Shown here piece by piece: positions 61,349 to 64,000 of a stretch of 64,000 nt of DNA. The stretch covers positions 24,595,411 through 24,659,410 of the forward strand of contig NC_067203.1 of assembly GCF_026262505.1 (NCBI RefSeq), in the 5' to 3' direction. This stretch comes from Trichomonas vaginalis G3 (lineage: Eukaryota; Parabasalia; Trichomonadida; Trichomonadidae). Each line of letters starts with the position of its first letter. The first letter of the stretch is position 1. The notes beneath the pieces are model-generated. The model saw only the letters and a program-made list of their open reading frames with translations, did not search any database and was not told the DNA's origin. Position numbers and translations under genes: made by a program.

Positions 61349-61357
61349 TTTGAAATT
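61349..61357. repeat. 9-bp target-site duplication, right copy
   Basis: TTTGAAATT directly follows GACGCC, matching 27678-27686. Confidence 0.85.
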
Positions 61358-61862
61358 TGTTCCTAATTTTTATAGGTTTTTGATCAGATCCATATCCCAG
61401 AATTCTATTGTACCATAGAAAATCTATCTTCATATTCAGATACGCAAATGACTATTCTAATAATTCATTTCAATCTATTGATGTTTATAATTACTTATTG
61501 TTAATAGAATTACATTAAACTATAGGAAAGTTACCAAAATGCCATATATTAAGATCATACAATTCGATTTTTTCATATAAAAGAAAAAAATTAATTGATA
61601 AACTCAATTGTTATTACATGGCTTATATCCAACAACTATAGTTTTGGCTTCTTCTTGCATTCCTATTGAATAGATTCTTTTATTGGATTCTCTCAATAAT
61701 GAAAATCAGAAGTTACCTTGCGTGGAATGGACAGACGCTATAAATTATAAAAATAAAGCGAACACATCACTTAAAAATAAGTTGTTTTTAAAAAAATTCA
61801 TAAATATGAATTAAAAAAAAAGTCCAAATTAAAATCGGCATTCTTTTATGAAATATTTACAT
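61358..61862. other. Intergenic host DNA
   Basis: AT-rich; no gene or repeat recognised. Before the insertion it would have adjoined the upstream region of the PP2A B'' gene. Confidence 0.5.
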
Positions 61863-62402
61863 TCAAGAGCTTTGGCAGAAGTCAGCCTTTTCGCAAAGCT
61901 CACTTGTATCATAATGAGAAATAATAAGGTGAATAAGATTCTGTACATGGTGTTCGTTGAGATGTTGGCAAATTGTTTCGAGAAATTGTAAATCAATGCA
62001 GATTTTCTGAAGGAATTTTGTAAATATTGGCACAGAAATTTCATGAAGACCTTCACCAGTTAAGTATTCAATTAGAGATTGGCAGAATTCGCAGTTATCT
62101 GGTGATTCGTGGAGTGTAATACTAGCAGATCCTTTTCTTGGGACTTTTTGAGAAAGAGATTGAGCTTTTGGACGGCATTTACCTAATGACTCACAGATAT
62201 CATGTGATGTAACTAAATCTTTAAGCTTGTTCTGAAGCTTCGATGCCATTTTATTGCATTTTTTGCTACCTTTGCAAAAACTATAATCTGATATAATGTT
62301 TGAATTGTGTATTTGCTCTGCTAGTTTGGCGTATTTCTTTTGGCATTTTTCGCAGTCGAATCCTTTTTTGGATACCGAAAGGAAACTTAAAAGCAAAAAC
62401 AT
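61863..62402 (-). CDS. Saposin-like protein with two SapB domains
   Basis: 179 residues with a short hydrophobic N-terminus (MFLLLSFLSVS) that could be a signal peptide. Two six-cysteine SapB patterns: C17, C20, C43, C49, C70, C76 and C104, C107, C135, C145, C170, C176, each with the CxxC start and paired distal cysteines. Saposin-like proteins bind or disrupt membranes; in trichomonads and amoebae the family includes secreted pore-forming candidates. Whether this one is lytic or a lipid carrier cannot be told. No close Initiator was found. Confidence 0.8.
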   Translation of the reverse strand: MFLLLSFLSVSKKGFDCEKCQKKYAKLAEQIHNSNIISDYSFCKGSKKCNKMASKLQNKLKDLVTSHDICESLGKCRPKAQSLSQKVPRKGSASITLHESPDNCEFCQSLIEYLTGEGLHEISVPIFTKFLQKICIDLQFLETICQHLNEHHVQNLIHLIISHYDTSELCEKADFCQSS

Positions 62403-64000
62403 TTTGATCTGCCAAATTTACAAAACGATAAAGCGACATTTTTGATTAATCACTCATGATAATAGTTGTTAACCAGAATCTACGATCTCCAATTTTGTAT
62501 AAGAAAATTGAAAAGTTTACAAAAACTTACCTCGATTATAGTTTAAAATCAATATTCATAACCTTTATACTTGTAATACCTCGTTTTACCTAAAAATTCT
62601 TTAAAATAATCAGATCATCCGAAATCATTGGTTGCAAAAAATTATAATAGATATAAGCATTTAATTCATTAACATATTGGTCAAACTAATGATGCATGAA
62701 ATGCCAAAACCCGTCATTTTTTAGAGAAACAAAATTATTTTCTTAGTGAATAGTAACTGATATAAGTAATCAAGAGTCTCTTTTCATCTGAAGAAATATT
62801 AACGAAAACCCTAATCTACTATTGGTGTTGTTTTTATACTGTTGACAAATAATTTTTATAATTTGCACAAATAATTTGTAATTATCCTTTTACGATGCTG
62901 CCATTATCCACATAATATTCACAGGCATATCTTTATTCTGCATTTTGACTGAAAAGACAATTTTTAATCAAGCCTGATTTTTAGTTTACTATTCAAATTC
63001 CACTATCATGATGGTTTCTGCATGACTTCGTGGCGGAAATATCGAGAACAATTTCATATGGTTATATATTAGAAGTTAAAATGTTTATAGCCCACAACTG
63101 CTGCCTTCTTTGATTAATCAAATTTATTTCTTTTCGATAATCAATTCCGATAATGAACTCAATCTTATCGCTCAAAGTGATCATCTATACATAGTAGAGT
63201 AAATAAATTCTATTTTAAACACTCTCAAAAGTTAGGCGCATTAAAGAGTTCATAATTGTCGATACGTAGAGTACTGAAAATCTTATTAATCGTTTGGTAA
63301 ATTTTGCCAATTAATTTAAAAACACCAGAAGAATATTGTGTAGATTGTTTTAATATACATGGCAAACAGTGGGTTATTCACCCCACACTCAATTTGAACG
63401 ATATGTATGAGATACTGGAAGCTATTCTCAACAAACATGGCATTAATGTTAATTAATCCCACTAACTTCACTGATAAAGTGATGGCAATAGATCATATCC
63501 TACATTTTGTATATACTGGAGTTACATTTGATAAATATTATCCTTACCAAAAATACCCATACAAGATATTATTTCTTTCACCAAACAAATATAGATGAAA
63601 AAATTAACTCTGTTGACACAAATATATATTGCAAAGCTACCATAACGTCAGCACATTGATAAACCATATGAAATAGCTACTATTATAAACTTGACTTCTC
63701 AATGGAAATATTTGAAAACCTGAAATTGATACTCTCCATACTTCTCTCAACGATGCATTAAGCCCTTTCCAAATATCAGTTGGCAGTAAACTAGAAGCTT
63801 CCCAATCATCCATTAGCAATAAATCTTTGTGCTCCAGTTTCCAAACTTAGTAATCATATTATTAATGCGAATAATTTGGTAACTCATATAATTTTGTTTT
63901 CCATTCGGGCAAGTATGCCTCCTTCGTCCTGACTCATTAAAATGTCTCAAATTATAAATATTCATCTATTGTTATCGTTCATGAATTTTTTTTTATTATT
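62403..64000. other. 1.6 kb with no convincing gene
   Basis: AT-rich. Two short frames were seen: around 63330-63460 (CVDCFNIHGKQWVIHPTLNLN) and minus strand 63637-63819 (MDDWEASSLLPTDIWKGLNA). Both look coding but are quickly interrupted, so they may be remnants of a decayed gene. No RNA gene recognised. Confidence 0.4.

Noticed and set aside
1-64000. tRNA or rRNA genes
   Set aside because: No cloverleaf with recognisable A/B boxes or rRNA signature was seen by eye; a covariance search would be needed to exclude short ones.

Overview
The window is protist DNA, almost certainly from Trichomonas vaginalis or a close relative. The case rests on AT-rich, largely intronless genes; short 5' leaders with TCA-type Initiator motifs; DUF3447-type ankyrin genes; a Tvmar1-like mariner (about 1.3 kb, D,D34D transposase); saposin-like proteins; and several Maverick/Polinton (virus-like) DNA elements. 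No database search was possible, so family names rest on motifs read by eye.

Layout. (1) About 1-10.1 kb: remains of a Maverick-type element (Maverick A), open at the left edge. Its accessory part (1-2.5 kb) carries KilA-N/T5orf172-type genes and palindromic repeats. Its core (2.58-9.85 kb, mostly minus strand) carries an rve integrase and a protein-primed-type DNA polymerase B with an embedded HNH-like module. Both core enzymes are broken by frameshifts and stops. (2) About 10.2-27.6 kb: host genes. These are a Bre1-like coiled-coil RING protein, a small acidic protein, a KTI12-like P-loop protein, a mariner, a two-repeat Myb protein, three ankyrin genes (two clearly damaged, one N-terminally truncated) and a PP2A B''-type EF-hand subunit. 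(3) 27,687-61,348: one 33.7-kb terminal-inverted-repeat element flanked by a 9-bp duplication (TTTGAAATT), resembling a Mutator-like transposon. Its roughly 3-kb inverted arms contain a 35-bp satellite, and a 19-bp satellite lies inside. (4) Nested in it, 33,619-58,345: a nearly complete 24.7-kb Maverick (Maverick B) ending in 21-nt A/T runs and flanked by CTATT. It interrupts a gene of the outer element in frame. (5) 61.3-64 kb: host DNA with a two-domain saposin-like gene.

Maverick B is organised like an integrating virus. It has a divergent PolB-like protein, SF3 helicase, FtsK/A32-type packaging ATPase, rve integrase, candidate major and minor capsid genes, a long coiled-coil structural gene, an adenine DNA methyltransferase, small amphipathic glycine-start proteins, and a phage-like tail-fibre/collar protein with 22-residue HTHT repeats. 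Replication, packaging, integration, fibre and methyltransferase genes are mostly open. The large structural genes and the polymerase carry many frameshifts. Genes are packed with leaders of 17-36 bp, often shared by divergent pairs.

The most notable points are the nested transposons with exact duplications, the fibre-like protein, the unusual catalytic residues in polymerase and integrases, and families of palindromes and co-varying hairpins in the accessory region that are shared by both Mavericks.
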